From Cryptomeria japonica (lineage: Eukaryota > Streptophyta > Pinopsida > Cupressales > Cupressaceae): a DNA stretch of 64,000 bases. Below the pieces are notes generated by a model, which worked only from the letters and a program-made list of their open reading frames with translations, was not told the origin of the DNA and did no database searches. Positions 60,593 to 64,000 of this stretch are shown piece by piece (positions within the stretch are counted from its first letter, which is position 1; every line of letters starts with the position of its first letter). The stretch is from positions 187,574,669 to 187,638,668 of the forward strand of contig NC_081413.1 in assembly GCF_030272615.1 (NCBI RefSeq), given 5' to 3'. The position numbers and the translations under genes were made by a program.

Positions 60593-61948
60593 AAATACTT
60601 GCACAACATTCAACACATGTATATGCTCGTTTTAAATAGAGTGCAAAGACATAAGATCAAAGAAACGGAAATAGAAACATTCGAAATAGCTGAAGATCAT
60701 AGAAACATGGCATACCAAAGAAAAATACAAGAAGAAGATATAACAGGTCAACATATCAGAGAAATCAGACAAGTCCAAAATCAAAAGCCAACTATGTCAA
60801 AACCTCACAAGGATTCAAATGCATATTCAAAGAAAGGTTGCTCTTTTATGAAACTCTTAAAGAGATCCCTAAGGGATTTTGCCGAGGAAGGTCAAAATCA
60901 CGTACCTATGTCTAGCAATGAATCATCCCCCCATAAGAAAATTGACTCTCCAAAGGCATCTATTCCTACACCTCTTGAAAACTTGCAAGAACCTTCCATA
61001 GCATCCTCACCAAATAATACACCCAAAGATGAAGTTCCCCAAGGGATATCCATAATTGTCATCAAACATATTTCAGAGGATCCCATTCAAAGCCCATCTC
61101 CTTCATATCTAATAATTGATTCCTTGCAACATCCCCATAATGCTCCCTTGAAAATTGAAGTCCTCATTCATAGAACGCTCGTTAAACGTGTCCTAATAGA
61201 TGGGGGAGCTAGCTTAAACATTTGTTCATTAAGTCTTGTTTGTGCTCTAGGTTATTCAGAAGATACAATTGATCCCCGAAAAAAGATTACCATCAAAGCA
61301 TATGATGAAGAAGACTGTTCCTCTAAAGGGATTGTGATATTACCCATCAGAGTGGGACCTTTGCAGAAAGATACAACATGCCAAGTTCTAGACTTGGACT
61401 TACCATACAACATACTCTTGGGAAGACCATGGATACATGACATACAAGCCATTCCATCAACATATCATCAATGCCTGAAGTTTCCATACAATGGGAAAGA
61501 AATCATGATCTCAGTAGACTCAAATCCATTGCAGTGTTGTAGTAATCTGAAACTAGCCCCAGAGGTTATTGTTCCACATAATAGAGAGACATCATCTTCA
61601 AGCACACAATCCCCGAGAAAATCATTTGCCTCAATTTTGTCAAGGATGGAAAAACAAATGTAGCAAAGAGATTGAGGGAACATAGAATATTCACTATCAT
61701 GGGAAAATAGACAAGAGCAACTTGAAATTGAAAGGGATGAAGAAGATGTAGGTGTCGATGTAGTTCATGCATATGCAGGACAAACATTAGGAACTAGCCC
61801 ACTTGAATCAAAATCACATTCGATTGACTTGGACATAATCGAGGAAAATCAGGAGCTACATGTGCAAGGTCATTCTGACGAGAATATCGTTCTAGACATT
61901 GAAATACATATTGAAAGCTCTGACATCTCTATCATGACCCCTAATATC
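60593..61948 (+). pseudogene. Retropepsin-containing frame of the plus-strand fragment
   Basis: An open frame of about 354 codons ends at TAG 61661; no ATG start is obvious. The first 190 residues are charged and Ser/Pro-rich. The protease part (about 61140-61520) has RVLIDGGASLNICSLSLVCA, KKITIKAYDEEDCSSKG, PYNILLGRPWIHDIQAIPST and QCLKFPYNGKEI, with the catalytic Asp in DGGAS. Past the stop, coding-like acidic sequence continues (VVHAYAGQTLGTSPLESKS) to 61948, where the copia LTR interrupts it. It is of the same family as the protease at 51963-52310 and better preserved. Confidence 0.85.
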
Positions 61949-62814
61949 TGTTGGGATCCAAGAACACTAAGAGGGGGGTGAATTAGTGTTCTGCTAGAGT
62001 GAACAATTTTTAACTTTCTAGACCATGCATATATATACCGATAAACAAATAAGCATATAACAAGAAGCAAATAAACCTTCCACATAAATGAGCACCATAA
62101 CACACAAAATTTATACGTGGAAAACCTCAATGAAGAAAACCATGGTGGGATTTGTGACCCACAATATCAGTTCACTGGCCATATGAAAAGATATTACATA
62201 TAATAGGGGTCTGCACTTGCAGGAAGGCACACTGCCTAGAGCATACTGCTCATCACTAAAGAGCGTCATTGACTACAATCTTTCTGCCAAAGTAAATTAC
62301 TAAAAATGAACTCAAGAATACATCTGCTATGCCAAATAGAGTTCTGGTTCTGGTTCTGCTCTATACCGGTATCTCTTCTCCTCCAAGAATGCTTTCCAAG
62401 CTATCTAAAGATCATTACATGATATAGCATTCACATACAAAATGATCTCCATACATATATTTTGCATCATACAGTTCTATTATATTCTCCTATATCCACA
62501 CATATCATATATGTTTCTCCATCATAAAAATAACCTAGCAGACTGACCTATATACCTATTACAAATGATATGCCTTATGTCAGCTTACAATACATTTACA
62601 AAAATGTCGGCCTTGATAATAATAATTACAAAATGATTTAAGTAAATCCTTCTTGATGTCGGCTTTCAAAGAAGTATTGATGCCGGTGTAGCCCTGAATG
62701 CTCCAAAGTCGGTATCTGCTGGTATATGCTTCCTAGTGCTGATTTATGACTTCCATCATATCTTGTTGCCATCAATGACAACAAAATGAATCCAATGAGT
62801 GTCAATTGCCAACA
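61949..62814 (-). repeat. 3' LTR of the copia element, 866 bp
   Basis: The plus strand starts TGTTGGGATCCAAGAACAC and ends CAATTGCCAACA, with matching 5-bp ends (TGTTG/CAACA). The GAGGGGGGTGAATTAGTG stretch near the left end is typical of the terminus of many plant copia LTRs. Confidence 0.88.
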
Positions 62815-62830
62815 ATCTCCACCTTTGGCA
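62815..62830 (-). other. Polypurine tract of the copia element
   Basis: On the minus strand it reads TGCCAAAGGTGGAGAT, abutting the LTR start TGTTGG. A second similar tract, GTCAAAGGGGGAGTATG, lies about 120 bp upstream (62936-62955). Confidence 0.85.
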
Positions 62831-63025
62831 TTGATGGCAACACTCATGTGGAAAATGGATTCCCTGCCGATATGCTCCCCCTGAGCAATACACTCCATCT
62901 AAAATGTGCTTCCCTAATATTTTTCACATAAGAACATACTCCCCCTTTGACATTAATGCCAAAAACTGGTGAAAGAATTGAAATAATAAAAGAATATTCT
63001 TAGTTTCACTGGAGTTTAGTCATCT

Positions 63026-63957
63026 TCAGGATTTTCGGGTATGCCTTTTGCAATAACTGAAGATATGTATCCTAGCTAGATTTGAAAGTATTGAAATAGA
63101 TGCAAGTCCACTTAGTAAGTGGGCAAGTGTTTCCTTCTCTTGGATATCTGTCGATGTGGGTTTAGCTATCATATCCATGCACTCTTTCTTGTAAACACCG
63201 AATGAATCTAGTCTAGGACTTACCAATCCTCTTAGATTTCTTTCTCTCCTCATGATTTTATCTTTCTCCTTCTCAAAAGAAAAAATTTGGTTCTCCGAGG
63301 ACAAATTTGTCCATCAACAGATGTGGTTAGTGTAGTCAATCCATCAAAAGAGTTAGCAATTTCAGCCATCTTATCATATAACTCCTTCAATCTACTATCT
63401 ATATTAGTTGTAAGACTTTCTATGTTACAACACACTCTGTAGATATTTGTACATTGTTTTAAACAAACCTCAATAGGGATAAGTTTGTCCTCAATTTTAT
63501 TCTTCCCTGTTTCTATAAGTTGATCAAAAGTTGTTCTTTTTGCTGTTGTGAAATTGTCCAAAGCTTGTTGGTCTGCTATCTACCTCAGAGATTGAAAATT
63601 GTTGGGTATGTGCTCTGTTAGAGTCTTGAGCTTACCGGAAGGGCTTGCTCCATCTTCAATCTGATAGTCAGGTAATAATTTGTGCAACACAGAGACTGAT
63701 TGATCAATTAATCCTTTATCTAGAGTACCTTCCTTCAGTAATTTTTGAGTAGCCATCATCATTAATTCAGTTGGACTCAACTCAGAGACTGATTTCTTCT
63801 CAACCTGAGAAGTGTCAATTGCCAAAACCTTTGCTAGGGAATCAGTTTTACCTACTGGTATGGACTCAATGGTTACCTTGTCCATCTCAACCTCTATTGC
63901 ATCTGTGGCTTCACCACTTGGTGCAGTGTTAGTTACTGTCGGTGGAGTATTATCCAC
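63026..63957 (-). pseudogene. Unrecognised ORF between copia pol and 3' LTR
   Basis: Open parts 63957-63580 (125 codons) and 63561-63250 (103) share one frame, separated by a TAG at 63580-63582. A frameshift near 63300 leads to a third part, 63304-63026. The protein is helical, Leu/Lys/Glu/Thr-rich; I see KSVSELSPTELMMMATQ and KMAEIANSFDGLTT but no known domain, no clear signal peptide or membrane segment. Its position upstream of the polypurine tract resembles the extra ORF of SIRE-like copia elements. The 5' end is beyond the clear start (GTG at 63955), so it may be part of a longer frame that crosses the window edge. Confidence 0.5.
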
Positions 63958-64000
63958 ACTATTTCCAGAGTCATGTACATTGCCTTGCTAAAAAATGGTC

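Larger units (their letters stand above)
58575..61948 (+). mobile_element. Truncated plus-strand Tat-type gypsy fragment
   Basis: It begins with a PBS-like site and holds a protease frame. It is cut at 61949 by a copia element. There is no recognisable gag between PBS and protease, a span of about 2.5 kb. RT and integrase would lie beyond the insertion, outside this window if they exist. Confidence 0.75.
61949..64000 (-). mobile_element. Ty1/copia element, 3' end, running off the window
   Basis: On the minus strand the 3' LTR (62814-61949) follows a polypurine tract. It is inserted in the Tat-type fragment. The five bases to its left are ATATC (61944-61948); the matching duplication would lie beyond 64000. 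Retroelement coding sequence upstream of the LTR on the minus strand is described separately. Confidence 0.85.

Overview
The window looks like intergenic, repeat-dense nuclear DNA of a plant with a large genome. It is AT-rich and has no rRNA, tRNA or intact single-copy host gene that I can recognise. Nearly all recognisable coding sequence belongs to LTR retrotransposons of plant lineages: Ty3/gypsy of the Tat/Ogre-like type and Ty1/copia. A gymnosperm-like or similarly large plant genome is plausible, but that is inference. No intact gene seems able to produce a full-length protein; most reading frames are interrupted, and many features are best read as pseudogenes or non-coding element parts.

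Layout. 1-7666: old AT-rich DNA with two short tandem duplications and a copia-like primer-binding site. 7672-15897: a complete but non-autonomous gypsy-type element (two ~1.15 kb LTRs, 5-bp target duplication AAAAG) carrying gag, a protease-like segment and a proline-rich region, with no reverse transcriptase; a 481-bp copia-type solo LTR (duplication AATTT) sits in its leader. 16673-24856: two diverged ~3.4 kb copies of an unidentified sequence, 0.2 kb apart; the second copy is split by a 1,112-bp solo LTR (duplication GCATT) whose empty site is preserved in the first copy. 24857-40430: decayed DNA with copia gag remnants on both strands, a decayed set of unrecognised frames (33001-34780) and several short tandem duplications.

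40431-57845 is the main object: a 17.4 kb Tat-type gypsy element on the minus strand with ~1.17 kb LTRs, perfect TAGGG target duplications, PBS and polypurine tract. Its sense strand carries gag, protease, a G-patch-like segment, a long linker, RT, a degenerate RNase H, a second RNase H and integrase. Between pol and the 3' LTR, on the opposite strand, lies a ~2.1 kb frame for a plant mobile domain (PMD) protein. Arrays of a GCGCAT(A/T)TGC motif lie at both ends of the internal region in opposite orientations.

58575-61948 is a second, plus-strand Tat-type fragment with a related PBS and a long protease frame but no recognisable gag. It is interrupted at 61949 by a minus-strand Ty1/copia element whose 3' LTR, polypurine tract and a downstream open region run off the right edge.

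How the parts relate: each element would supply its own gag/pol and cis signals. The 7.7-15.9 kb element lacks pol, so it would have needed enzymes from a relative. The 17.4 kb element has a mutated integrase and multiple frameshifts and appears inactive.
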